A stretch of DNA of 64,000 bases. Origin: Cognatundibacterium rivi (GTDB lineage: Bacteria; Pseudomonadota; Gammaproteobacteria; Burkholderiales; Burkholderiaceae_D). Below the pieces are notes generated by a model that saw only the letters and a list, made by a program, of their open reading frames with translations, ran no database searches and was not told the DNA's origin. A program made the translations under genes and the position numbers. Where the stretch lies: contig NZ_JAGSPK010000004.1 of the NCBI RefSeq assembly GCF_018139565.1, positions 1 to 64,000 on the forward strand, given 5' to 3'. Shown here in pieces: positions 1-8,703 of this stretch (positions are counted from its first letter, which is position 1; each line of letters opens with the position of its first letter).

Positions 1-385
<385 letters not shown>

Positions 386-440
386 GGCGCCTTAGCACTT
401 CCTTATTCCTCGCTGTCGGCTACGCCAGGTCAGAATCTGA

Positions 441-539
441 TCAGAAGTGGTAGCCAACCTTAACCGTGGCAACATTCGCACCAGGGTTCGGCTTTTTTAT
501 CGCTCCGTTGGAGTTTGGAATTTTCAGGAGCAGTCGTTC
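441..539 (-). pseudogene. remnant of an outer-membrane beta-barrel C-terminus
   Basis: The minus strand ends in the residues NVATVKVGYHF followed by a TGA stop at 441-443. Alternating hydrophobic residues with a terminal Phe are the signature of the last strand of a porin-like outer-membrane protein (the BAM recognition signal). The frame is closed by a stop at 540-542 only about 32 codons upstream, and the upstream residues do not look like a barrel, so a full gene is absent. It most likely is the decayed 3' end of a porin gene, though such a short match could be chance. Confidence 0.4.
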
Positions 540-586
540 CTATTTGATACATTCGCCTTTGCGTTAACTTGCTTTTGACGACAGAC

Positions 587-2005
587 TTACTTTTTTGCTC
601 CCGATTTACTATACAAGTCAATAATGACGTTGATCGCTTCGTTACATACGTCACAGAAAGAGTCGCTACGGTCGAACATAATGCATTGCATTTGCGGACG
701 GAAATATCCAGTTGACTCATAATTCGCCCCTTCGTAAGCCCCAACATCGTTTTTATGCGAAGCGTTGGAAAACAATTGGCGATTAAATTGCAGATCCTCT
801 TTAAATAAAGCACTCATTTCGGATTCAGGTCGATTTTGTGCACGTAGTTGAATTCGACTTTGCTGGTATTCTTTTGCGTGCTGATCAAACACCGTTTTAG
901 GCCATGGGGTAGGCAATGGTGTCCCCGGTCTTACCTTGTGTTTCCACTTCAGATTAGCCGGGTCACGCAAGGTTGTCGCATTCGGTTCCCATGGTTCTGG
1001 CAATACCTCACTGCTTTGATACGCGACAGGTGATGTGTAATATTCATCAGCGAGACCAGCAAAGTGATGACCTAATTCATGCACAAAAAGATATTCAGCC
1101 CAGTCATTTTTTGCTGCCGCAGTACTGAATTGTCCAAAAATACCGCCACCTCCATAAGTCTCATTATTAACGAGAATTTCAATGAACTCGTAAGGAGCAT
1201 TTTGGGCGATGTCTCTGAGCGCGCGGTTATCTGTTGTAAGAATATAGCGTTCACTGCCAAATATATCGTAACGCGTGCCGAGTGCAGACGCATGATGCAC
1301 TCCGGTTGAAGGGCGCGAGACCCCCGATTCACTGGTTGGAACGGCGATTGCCCAGACGTTAAAGTCTTTGGCACGTTCTTTGAACGGTGAAACCTTAAAA
1401 AGGTGCGCCGATAAACGACGCGCATCTGCGATAAATTTCTTCATTTCTGCGGCACTGTAACCATCCCCAAGAATTAATAAATCCACCTTCTCTGGCGATG
1501 GACCACTGACGACTATCGGCACGGGTTTGGCGATGGCTCGTGGTTGCTTGCGGATGACATCCTGTGCATCGGTATCGATATCAACGCTCCATACTGGCAC
1601 AAATGTATTACTCTCATTCCGCTTCAGAATAGTGACTCGCACAGGATTGCTTGGCTTTGGAAAACGCACCGATTCTTCAAAGCCACGATTTAACTTGCTA
1701 GCTTCATCTGTACTTTTCCATTCGCCAAAAATCGTTGAAAATCCTCGTGAATAAATGAGTTCACCAGTTTTCAGATCGCTCACTTCTACTTTGTTAACGC
1801 CGCGATCAGATGTATCAATGTTTTGCTGTAAGTTACCAGGCCAAGGCAGAGGCTCTATCAAGACGCGACTTAAAGCGTATTGTTCAGTTTTAGCGTTGCC
1901 GGTGTGCATGTAGTCCACCCGCACAGTTGCAGGTATCGCTGCCAGACAAATGCTCGAAAAACTCAGCAGCATAGCAATGACGCCATGCGTTAAAAAAGAA
2001 TTCAT
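587..2005 (-). CDS. secreted M64 family (IgA-peptidase-like) zinc metallopeptidase
   Basis: A 472-aa protein with an N-terminal signal peptide (hydrophobic residues about 8-22, cleavage near CLAA). The middle contains HELGHHFAGLADEYY, an HExxH zinc site with a downstream Glu/Asp, typical of family M64 metallopeptidases. Before it is a segment with LLILGDGYSAAEMKKFIADA, also common in M64 proteins. Several Cys near the C-terminus (CIMFDRSDSFCDVC) may form disulfides or a metal site in the periplasm. The gene stands alone on the minus strand. The substrate cannot be read from the sequence; the family name comes from an IgA protease but most members are uncharacterised. Confidence 0.85.
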   Translation of the reverse strand: MNSFLTHGVIAMLLSFSSICLAAIPATVRVDYMHTGNAKTEQYALSRVLIEPLPWPGNLQQNIDTSDRGVNKVEVSDLKTGELIYSRGFSTIFGEWKSTDEASKLNRGFEESVRFPKPSNPVRVTILKRNESNTFVPVWSVDIDTDAQDVIRKQPRAIAKPVPIVVSGPSPEKVDLLILGDGYSAAEMKKFIADARRLSAHLFKVSPFKERAKDFNVWAIAVPTSESGVSRPSTGVHHASALGTRYDIFGSERYILTTDNRALRDIAQNAPYEFIEILVNNETYGGGGIFGQFSTAAAKNDWAEYLFVHELGHHFAGLADEYYTSPVAYQSSEVLPEPWEPNATTLRDPANLKWKHKVRPGTPLPTPWPKTVFDQHAKEYQQSRIQLRAQNRPESEMSALFKEDLQFNRQLFSNASHKNDVGAYEGANYESTGYFRPQMQCIMFDRSDSFCDVCNEAINVIIDLYSKSGAKK

Positions 2006-2248
2006 TTACTCTCCCGTGATGTTATAAAAAATATGATCGCCAGTTTGAATCAAGATTCATATCGGCAAAAACAAACCTGATTGTAAATTGCTCTTGTATT
2101 TCGTATAAACGGAAAATTTGCGCTTTGGCATAATCCCAGGTTATTCAAGGTATTTTTCGGATTCTCTGTATGCATAGCTTCTGGCTTCCCATTTACAATG
2201 ACGACTGAGATTGCAGAACACGCAATCAGTTTATTTTTAAAGGTAACA

Positions 2249-2614
2249 ATGAACAAATCTGAAGCTATATTGATCGCGAATGAGTCTTTACGTGCGAACA
2301 TACTCAATGATATGAATACGCAGTTTTCGAATGTTGTCCGTTACGCGGGTGATGAAGGCTGGTGGCTCAATATTCCTCTGACTCACTTTCGCAAAGAAAT
2401 TCATTTTCTGATTTGTAGCGATAAAGCGAGAATCATTCGTCACTTAACGATTAAGGCGAATAACATCCTGAGTCCTGCGACCAAGTTTCGTATTAAAGAT
2501 GGAGTTGCCGATATTTTTATCTCTGCGGCGAATCCAAAACGATTGGTTGATGCGTTACAGGGCGGGACAAAATACAGCTTTAACAAGCACCTTGTTGATG
2601 AGTATCGATATTAA
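2249..2614 (+). CDS. conserved-looking hypothetical protein, 121 aa
   Basis: The start at 2249 is preferred because AAAGG lies just upstream at 2239-2243; an in-frame ATG at 2198 has no such site. The protein is mixed alpha/beta in composition, with no signal peptide, no membrane segment and a Trp-Trp pair near residue 35. Codon use resembles the neighbours. I do not recognise a domain. It lies between the divergent M64 peptidase gene and tRNA-Leu. Confidence 0.6.
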   Translation: MNKSEAILIANESLRANILNDMNTQFSNVVRYAGDEGWWLNIPLTHFRKEIHFLICSDKARIIRHLTIKANNILSPATKFRIKDGVADIFISAANPKRLVDALQGGTKYSFNKHLVDEYRY

Positions 2615-2685
2615 TCGAGAGTGATTCAGTTCGATTTAAAGAGATTTATTTTGCAGATCAGCACAAGGCTGATTGACCGCGCGTA

Positions 2686-2714
2686 TTGCAAGTTTTGCCT
2701 ATTAATGTCATAAT
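2686..2714 (+). promoter_or_regulatory. sigma-70 promoter for tRNA-Leu
   Basis: TTGCAA (2686-2691) and CATAAT (2709-2714) are separated by 17 bp. Transcription would begin near 2721, about 8 nt before the mature tRNA 5' end. It is a good match in spacing with two single-base departures from consensus. Confidence 0.6.
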
Positions 2715-2728
2715 CCCGCTTATGCGTT

Positions 2729-2813
2729 GCCGAGATGGCGGAATAGGTAGACGCACGGGACTCAAAATCCCGCGCCGCAAGGCGTGCCGGTTCGATTCCG
2801 GCTCTCGGCACCA
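2729..2813 (+). tRNA. tRNA-Leu (anticodon CAA)
   Basis: An 85-nt tRNA including an encoded CCA end. The acceptor stem GCCGAGA pairs with TCTCGGC; the anticodon stem CGGGA/TCCCG encloses CTCAAAA, giving anticodon CAA (reads UUG). A long variable arm (GCGCCGCAAGGCGT) marks it as a class II tRNA, and the T arm GCCGG-TTCGATT-CCGGC is intact. Confidence 0.97.
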
Positions 2814-2825
2814 AAAAAATTTAAT

Positions 2826-2852
2826 AAAAAAGCACCTTTTGGGTGCTTTTTT
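2826..2852. terminator. Rho-independent terminator after tRNA-Leu
   Basis: AAAAAGCACC pairs with GGTGCTTTTT around a short loop and is followed by T residues, 13 bp after the tRNA. From here to 3108 I see nothing recognisable. Confidence 0.9.
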
Positions 2853-3108
2853 ATTTGCCAATCAAATTGAACGTACTACTAAATACCTTCTAAAGTAGTT
2901 GTCCGTTCTCTCTGTATTTGTCCTAAGTTGTTCTCGCAAAAAAGTAGGTCCTCCACTAGTTGCATGACCTGGGCTAATTTACAAAAAATTTTTAATCACG
3001 GGCTCTCATTTAATTCAGTATTGAATTGAACGACGTAGCTTGAATGTCCAGTAATGAATTGGTTGCATACCGGACCTTCGTTGGCCCGATATGCTTATCG
3101 TTATATTT

Positions 3109-4830
3109 TTACTGTAATTTACGGCGATACAATATAAATAATTCATCTTTATCGGCAGCACGGTGTCCGCTCCAGACGGGTTCCCATTGTTCTGCGTCAA
3201 CGTGAGCTGGCATAACGGGTGTGGCAGTTTGCTTCCGGCTATTCTGCGTCATCAGATAACCGCAGTCATGGTCTGAGAATCCTGCGAATTGTATTTTGCC
3301 GAAGTAAGCAAAAGTGCTCCGTTGCGATGGCCCGATATATCCTTCGATACAGTAAGATTTATTCGGTAGTTGCTGGGCGAGGTCTTCGGCAACACTGGCA
3401 TAAGTCACTCGGTGATTAATCCATGGCAGCCATAACGTCAGCAGCAGTAACCAGCATAAAATAAGTCCGCCACTAGACAGCACGACTGCCCGCCAAAGAA
3501 CCGATGGTTGCCGTGAAATACGCCAGTAAACCAGAAGGAACCAGGCAACCGTAGCGATGAACGCAAGCGTGAAAATGAACGGATTAAAGCTTGCTTCGAA
3601 ACCCGGAGCAAGCCTTAGAATTTTTGCTCCCAGGTTGCTGGGGACCCCAGTTTGCTCTGCTATCCAACCCAACCAGATAAAGCCCGCAGTGCCTGTGAGG
3701 ACAGTCACTGCAAACCAGTCAACCGCGTTGATAGCACTGCGCTTCATTGTTGGGAGGCCGAATGCAGCAAGAATTGCTATTGGGGGCAGCAGCGGGAGTA
3801 ATAAACTTTCCTCTGCATTTTGACTCATTAAGGCCAGAATGATAAATCCGAACAGGAATGCAACTGGTAACGCAATATGCAGCGCTTTTTCTTGCCTCCG
3901 CCATGCGTAAATAGCCCACGCAGCAAAAGGCCAGGCTGGCCACGCAAACCAGATGCTATATTTAAAAAAGTAGCTGATGCTATCGATACCAGGCCAGTTA
4001 ATCTGACGGTAATTCCATAACATCCAGGCGGGAATCGGACTGCTGTCATATGGATGATTAACTTGTATTGCAAGCAGCCAGATAGTTGTTGGAAGCAGCG
4101 CGACAGGTAACGCCGCAACAATAAATTTAATGTGCTGCGTTTGCTGGCGATAAACACACAGCACGATCAGTATCAAAAACAAGGTAACTGGCAGTACCCA
4201 GCCTTTCGTTAGTACGAGCAGGCCGAGACTGAGTCCTAATTGAGCACTAAGAGAAATTTTTGGCGTATCGAACAGGCGGACGCAAACATACAGAGTGAAT
4301 GCCACAAGCGAAATTTGCAGGGTTTCGGCGCCCGTTTCGTGGCTACGTATCAGTAAGCCCAGACATCCGAGGTAGATCAGTAGGGCGCCGTCGGCAAGTG
4401 TGCGGCCGAAATCTTTGGGATCCGGTTGTCCGCCAAAAGCGAGTTTCAGTGGCTGGGCTTCTGCTCGGCGCCCAAGCAGATAGGTTGCATACCAGACTGA
4501 AACTGATCCGAGTAAAAAGAAAAAACCCGTCGACAGTCGAGCCGCCATAGGAGCGCCAACAATACCACCGAATAGTTTGACGCAGATGGCACCGATCCAA
4601 AACGCCAGTGGTCCTTTTTCTGCCATGGGCAGGCCAACGATGTGTGGCCACAGCCAGTCGGAAAGCGTGCCTTGCGCCATCGTCCACATGATGCCGAAAC
4701 TTGTCGCATCATCGCCTTTCCATGGATCTCGTCCAATCAGACCAGGCAGGATGTAGAGCAGACAGAGTGCCAGTATTCCCCAGCGAGGAAGGGCAATGGT
4801 GGCGGAGGCAGGAAGACGAACTGGCTTCAT
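3109..4830 (-). CDS. ArnT/PMT-like membrane glycosyltransferase (GT-C fold)
   Basis: A 573-aa integral membrane protein with about 11-12 hydrophobic segments in its first 480 residues and a soluble periplasmic tail. The N-terminal region has GRDPWKGDDATSFG soon after the first membrane segment, matching the acidic catalytic loop of GT39/GT83 enzymes such as ArnT, which move a sugar from an undecaprenyl- or dolichyl-phosphate carrier. The next segment, MAEKGPLAFWIGA, resembles the KPPL-type motif of this superfamily. No arn operon or other sugar-biosynthesis gene is nearby, so neither donor nor acceptor is known. It is transcribed toward tRNA-Leu. Confidence 0.75.
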   Translation of the reverse strand: MKPVRLPASATIALPRWGILALCLLYILPGLIGRDPWKGDDATSFGIMWTMAQGTLSDWLWPHIVGLPMAEKGPLAFWIGAICVKLFGGIVGAPMAARLSTGFFFLLGSVSVWYATYLLGRRAEAQPLKLAFGGQPDPKDFGRTLADGALLIYLGCLGLLIRSHETGAETLQISLVAFTLYVCVRLFDTPKISLSAQLGLSLGLLVLTKGWVLPVTLFLILIVLCVYRQQTQHIKFIVAALPVALLPTTIWLLAIQVNHPYDSSPIPAWMLWNYRQINWPGIDSISYFFKYSIWFAWPAWPFAAWAIYAWRRQEKALHIALPVAFLFGFIILALMSQNAEESLLLPLLPPIAILAAFGLPTMKRSAINAVDWFAVTVLTGTAGFIWLGWIAEQTGVPSNLGAKILRLAPGFEASFNPFIFTLAFIATVAWFLLVYWRISRQPSVLWRAVVLSSGGLILCWLLLLTLWLPWINHRVTYASVAEDLAQQLPNKSYCIEGYIGPSQRSTFAYFGKIQFAGFSDHDCGYLMTQNSRKQTATPVMPAHVDAEQWEPVWSGHRAADKDELFILYRRKLQ

Positions 4831-4880
4831 AGCGTTAAATGTGGGTGGAAAGCGTGCTTATTGTAAGGAAAGAAGAAGTA

Positions 4881-4909
4881 AAAAAGGCAGCCTGAGCTGC
4901 CTTTTTTTA
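4881..4909. terminator. terminator downstream of rpmE2
   Basis: AAAAAGGCAGC, CTGA, GCTGCCTTTTTTT forms a strong stem with A/T runs on both sides. It ends the L31 transcript on the minus strand, 18 bp after the stop. Confidence 0.9.
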
Positions 4910-4927
4910 TTTAAATCATTGCACGAA

Positions 4928-5194
4928 TTAGTTAGCAACAGAAGTCTTGGAACCAACGCTGCCGAACTTTTTACGGAATTTGTCAACGCGACCAGCGGTG
5001 TCAACGATTTTATGTTTACCAGTGTAGAAAGGATGGGATTCTGCAGAAACCTCGATCTTTACCAGTGGATATTCTTTACCTTCAAATTCAGCTTTGTCTT
5101 TTGTGCTGATAGTTGAACGTGTGATGAATTTGAAATCGTTAGAAACGTCGTGGAACAACACTTCGCGATAGTTTGGGTGGATGCCTTCTTTCAT
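4928..5194 (-). CDS. rpmE2: 50S ribosomal protein L31 type B (zinc-free)
   Basis: An 88-aa protein starting [16 protein letters not shown] and containing [21 protein letters not shown], diagnostic of bacterial L31. It has no Cys, so it lacks the CxxC zinc ribbon of L31 type A and is the type B paralogue. Type B genes are often induced in zinc limitation through Zur; I do not see a clear Zur box upstream. The start at 5194 gives the conserved N-terminus; an upstream in-frame ATG at 5230 would add 12 residues not typical of the family. Confidence 0.95.
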   Translation of the reverse strand: MKEGIHPNYREVLFHDVSNDFKFITRSTISTKDKAEFEGKEYPLVKIEVSAESHPFYTGKHKIVDTAGRVDKFRKKFGSVGSKTSVAN

Positions 5195-5514
5195 GCTTGC
5201 CTCAATATAAAGTTGGTAGCCAATAAGCACTTCGTCGGTCGTCTCGCTTCTTGACCCGATTGCGTATCACTTGCCAGAGTTAAAGTAATCATGGATTTTG
5301 CGATTGCAAAATACCAAGCCCGCGATTATACAATAGGATCGTTCGTTGGCGCCATATCGGATTGTTTCACCATGTTTACTGATCAATAAACGCAGGGGTG
5401 TTGATTGATTCCTTAATTTTGTTTATCAATATGGCATTGCAGTTTTAATTTTGCGTAATGATTTAGCCGGACTGCAGTTAAAATTTGGCATTGATTGAAT
5501 GACGTGAGAAGAGT
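5195..5514. promoter_or_regulatory. divergent intergenic region (320 bp) with an inverted repeat
   Basis: This AT-rich spacer separates rpmE2 (minus) from the YadS-like gene (plus). The only distinct structure is a perfect 7-bp inverted repeat ATTTTGC-GATT-GCAAAAT at 5295-5312, about 100 bp upstream of L31. It could be an operator or a hairpin. I see no convincing promoter hexamers and no other gene. Confidence 0.4.
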
Positions 5515-6144
5515 ATGGCAGGAAGCTATGTAGGGATGAACGCAATGTTACACACCATCGAAGTGGCAGGTGTCGTGGCATTTGCCTGTTCCGGATTTAT
5601 CGAGGCCAGGCGCAAGCGTATGGATCCGGTCGGGGTGTTCACGGTTGCCTTTATTACCGCTTTTGGTGGCGGTACGCTGCGTGATTTATTGCTTGATCGT
5701 CGCCCACTGTTTTGGGTGGAAAATCAGGAATATCCCATATTGATTTTTTTACTGGCATTGATCGCTACGCCTTTGTTTCGTCATTTGCGCCATGCTGTTA
5801 CTGAGAGCGCGATCGAGTGGGCTGATGCTCTGGGCTTAGGCTTATTCAGCGTGACAGGAACATCGCTGGCACTGGAGTTAGATATGCCGGCTTTTGTCTG
5901 CGCCATGATGGGCGTTATTACCGGTATTTTTGGTGGTGTACTGCGGGATGTGATCTGTAACGAGATACCCATGGTATTCCGGCGCGGTCAACTTTACGCT
6001 ACCTGTGCTTTCACGGGATGCTGGGTTTATCTAGGAATGACTTACCTTCAGTTTAACGATGCGGCAGCCTTGCTCGCCGGCATTATCAGTACCTTCGCCT
6101 TACGGATGCTGGCAGTCAAGTTTGATCTGAAGTTACCCGCCTGA
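5515..6144 (+). CDS. trimeric intracellular cation channel (UPF0126/YadS-YicG) family membrane protein
   Basis: A 209-aa protein with about seven hydrophobic segments. It carries two copies of the family signature, FGGGTLRDLLLDR in the first half and FGGVLRDVICNE in the second, reflecting the internal duplication of UPF0126 (prokaryotic TRIC) proteins. These form membrane channels; the physiological ion or solute in bacteria is unsettled (glycine uptake has been proposed for some). The start at 5515 follows GAGAAG with 2 nt spacing; the ATG at 5536 is an alternative. It is monocistronic. Confidence 0.85.
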   Translation: MAGSYVGMNAMLHTIEVAGVVAFACSGFIEARRKRMDPVGVFTVAFITAFGGGTLRDLLLDRRPLFWVENQEYPILIFLLALIATPLFRHLRHAVTESAIEWADALGLGLFSVTGTSLALELDMPAFVCAMMGVITGIFGGVLRDVICNEIPMVFRRGQLYATCAFTGCWVYLGMTYLQFNDAAALLAGIISTFALRMLAVKFDLKLPA

Positions 6145-6183
6145 ATATAAGTAATACTGCCAGTAGCTGCAGTTACCCGATAC

Positions 6184-6828
6184 TCAGGCAGATCTGGGAT
6201 TTTTTTTAAGCGGCGGACGTGTCTGTAAGCCGCTTAAAAACATATCTACCATATCCTCTGCGTGCGTGTTGATACAGTAGGCATTTGGGTCTTCAAGCCA
6301 TTCACCGATGAGACCTACCAGGAAACTATGATTTGCTTGCATGGCGATCCACGTATCAGTCTCCGGCGGCAATTGGCCTGAAGCGACTGCATTGTCGATA
6401 ATGACCTGCACTTTATTCATGCATTCTGTGCGCTTTTCTTTTTCAGTTTCGAAGTAGGGAAGGTCAGCTGTTTTTTCGCTACGATTAAAAATAATGTCGA
6501 ATACCTTACGTTGGCGAGGGTCACTGGAGACGAGTTTCAGAAAGTGGATATTCAACTGCCGTAGCGCCGCGATGGGATCTTTTTGGGGCGCATCACTTAT
6601 TTCGTTCAATAAGGCTTCCATAGGCAGGAAGGCGCGATCACACATCGCCTGAAACAGCGCGTTCTTATCTTTAAAGTGCCAATAGATAGCTCCGCGCGTC
6701 ATTCCAGCTGCACATGCGACGTCATTCAGCGTAGTGTTGGTCACGCCTTTAGTCGAGAAGACATCTTCCGCAGCATTTAACAGTGCTGTGTGGGTTTCCT
6801 GTGCTTCCTCTTTCGTCTTTCTTGCCAT
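6184..6828 (-). CDS. TetR/AcrR-family repressor of the adjacent RND efflux operon
   Basis: A 214-aa protein from the ATG at 6828, giving the usual MARKTKEEAQ start of AcrR/TtgR-type repressors; an upstream in-frame ATG at 6969 would add 47 atypical residues. The N-terminal helix-turn-helix includes TTLNDVACAAGMTRGAIYWHF (about residues 33-53), almost invariant in this group. The rest is the helical ligand-binding domain. It is divergent from the RND operon, and an AcrR-like operator lies over that operon's promoter at 7214-7237, so it probably represses the pump until a drug or metabolite binds. Confidence 0.9.
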   Translation of the reverse strand: MARKTKEEAQETHTALLNAAEDVFSTKGVTNTTLNDVACAAGMTRGAIYWHFKDKNALFQAMCDRAFLPMEALLNEISDAPQKDPIAALRQLNIHFLKLVSSDPRQRKVFDIIFNRSEKTADLPYFETEKEKRTECMNKVQVIIDNAVASGQLPPETDTWIAMQANHSFLVGLIGEWLEDPNAYCINTHAEDMVDMFLSGLQTRPPLKKNPRSA

Positions 6829-7275
6829 GATTTTCCTTGCTAAGTTCATATCTGCCGCCCGGTTGCCGAAGGTAACCTGGCGCACTGATATCACTCTGTC
6901 TGATGTGTCCCCGTTTTTTGTAAAGATGCGCTTTCCTCTTTTTGCCGGCATCTTAAGAGGAGGGCGCAATTATCGCAATACCAGAATGACTCTATTTCCA
7001 CGAAGTTTGCGGTAGTACACTTCTTTTTACGAAAAATTCATACTTTGTTACATGAGAAACAAGGCTATCCAGATAATAATAACGATCTCAATCTTGGCGT
7101 ACTTGTTGAATACCGCCTGCCGTTAATTTCGATGATTTGGCGATTCGTAATCAAGTTGTCATCGTTATCTGTGAATGCCTTGCTAATCTATAGGGTCATT
7201 TCAGAATTTCATTTACAAACATTCGTGTATGTATATAATAGCACACCGTCCTTTCATTTATAAGAAAGAATTTCT
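6829..7275. promoter_or_regulatory. 447-bp divergent control region of the efflux locus
   Basis: This AT-rich spacer between the repressor and adaptor genes holds the efflux promoter and operator at 7212-7239 near its right end. The remainder has no recognisable gene or RNA. The repressor's own promoter is not obvious. Confidence 0.5.
7212..7239 (+). promoter_or_regulatory. efflux promoter overlapped by an AcrR-like operator
   Basis: TTTACA (7212-7217) and TATAAT (7234-7239) are 16 bp apart. Between and over them lies a 24-bp imperfect palindrome at 7214-7237 with half-sites TACAAACATTCG and TGTATGTATATA. From memory it agrees at about 20 of 24 positions with the E. coli acrAB operator bound by AcrR. 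A repressor there would block both hexamers. The adaptor start codon is about 37 bp downstream of the -10. Confidence 0.8.
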
Positions 7276-8601
7276 ATGTACTCCTCAGGTTTCCCTTCGT
7301 CCCAGTCCTTGACCCTGTCATCACAGATATCACAATTATTCTCTCGCCGCGCCGCCAGTGCGCTGGCGATCAGTTTGTCTTTAATTGTGTTGACTGCGTG
7401 CGGCAAGCAAGGTGGGCAAAATGCTGGTCCAGGCAATATGCCTCCGCCAGAAGTTAATGTCGTTGCGCTGGAAAGTCGTGATCTTGCAGTGGATTTTGAA
7501 TATGTGGGCCAGACTGCAGGCTCCAAAGAAACAGAGATCCGGGCGCGTGTTCCGGGCATTCTGGAAAATCGTTTATACGAAGAAGGCTCCCGCGTGAAAG
7601 CAGGCACAGTCTTATTCCAGATCGATCCAGCGACTTATCAGACGCAACTTGCCTCCGCCGAAGCTTCTGCTGGCGTTGCAGAAGCGAAGCTGAATCAGGC
7701 AAAACGTGAATATGCGCGTCTGGCACCTCTGGCGACAGAAAAAGCGATCAGTCAAAAAGAATTTGACGATGCAAAGTCAACGCTGGAAACCGCAGAAGCC
7801 AGCTACAAGCAAGCGCGTGCACAAGCAAATGAAGCAAAACTGAATCTGGGCTATACCAAAGTCGTGGCACCGATAGACGGCGTCACCGGCATGGCGGCTA
7901 AGTCGAACGGTAGTCTGATCACTAGCGCAGACAGTTTATTGACCACGATTGTTCAGACCGATACTTTGTATGTGAACTTCAGTATTCCGGAATCGGATTA
8001 CCTGAAAGTTTCCAAAGAAGTGAATGGTGGCAAGGTCGCTGTACCAGGAAAAGTTGCTAAAAATGGCAGCATAGGCTTTGATGTGAAGCTGAAACTGGCC
8101 GATGGCAGCATGTTCCCAGCGACGGGCAAAATGAATTTTGTCAGTGAACGTATTAACGCTGCCAATGGCGGTTTTGACGCGCGTGCGCAAGTGGCTAATC
8201 CTGACGGTACTCTGCGTCCTGGACAATTTGTTCGCGTCATGTTGTCTGGGGCGAAACGTATAGGGGCACTCGCTGTACCACAACGTGCTGTGATTGATGC
8301 ACCGATGGGCAAGATTGTTTTTGTGGTGACACCAGATAACAAATTGGCACCTCGTCCGGTTGAGCTTGACGGCTGGTCGCACGGAGAATGGATCGTTACC
8401 AAAGGACTGAAAGCTGGTGAGCGCGTGATGGTTGATGGCGTGATCAAAGCGCATGAGCCTGGTATGACAGTGAAGCCAGTGCTTATTTCCGCACAGGCAG
8501 CCAATGCTGCACCCGCGCCTACAGCAGCTCCGGCTGCCGCAAAAGAAGGTGCTTCTGCAACAGGGGCAGCATCTGCCGCGTCGGCTGCCAGCACTAAGTA
8601 A
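7276..8601 (+). CDS. RND efflux periplasmic adaptor (AcrA/MexA type lipoprotein)
   Basis: A 441-aa membrane-fusion protein. The N-terminal signal ends in a lipobox (LIVLTAC, Cys near residue 42), so it is anchored in the inner membrane. It then shows the beta-barrel/lipoyl/helical-hairpin order of the family: EIRARVPGILENRLYEEGS (lipoyl half), a long helical hairpin rich in Ala/Glu/Lys, then LGYTKVVAPIDGVTG (second lipoyl half). The C-terminus is an Ala-rich tail. It bridges the inner-membrane pump and the outer-membrane channel encoded next. The start follows an AAGAA purine stretch. Confidence 0.95.
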   Translation: MYSSGFPSSQSLTLSSQISQLFSRRAASALAISLSLIVLTACGKQGGQNAGPGNMPPPEVNVVALESRDLAVDFEYVGQTAGSKETEIRARVPGILENRLYEEGSRVKAGTVLFQIDPATYQTQLASAEASAGVAEAKLNQAKREYARLAPLATEKAISQKEFDDAKSTLETAEASYKQARAQANEAKLNLGYTKVVAPIDGVTGMAAKSNGSLITSADSLLTTIVQTDTLYVNFSIPESDYLKVSKEVNGGKVAVPGKVAKNGSIGFDVKLKLADGSMFPATGKMNFVSERINAANGGFDARAQVANPDGTLRPGQFVRVMLSGAKRIGALAVPQRAVIDAPMGKIVFVVTPDNKLAPRPVELDGWSHGEWIVTKGLKAGERVMVDGVIKAHEPGMTVKPVLISAQAANAAPAPTAAPAAAKEGASATGAASAASAASTK

Positions 8602-8703
8602 CTGTGTCAATACGCATTGAGAGATGCGTGGCTTATTGTTGATAGCACTCCATTCTTTATGAACATCCTGCTTCTGACAGAAGCAGGCGACAAGGAATAA
8701 TTC

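Noticed and set aside
460-813. Minus-strand 117-aa frame overlapping the M64 gene end
   Set aside because: It overlaps the real gene in another frame and its composition is not protein-like; only the short barrel C-terminus in a different frame is credible.
7045-7263. 72-aa frame between the TetR and adaptor genes
   Set aside because: It runs through the AcrR operator and promoter and has no RBS.
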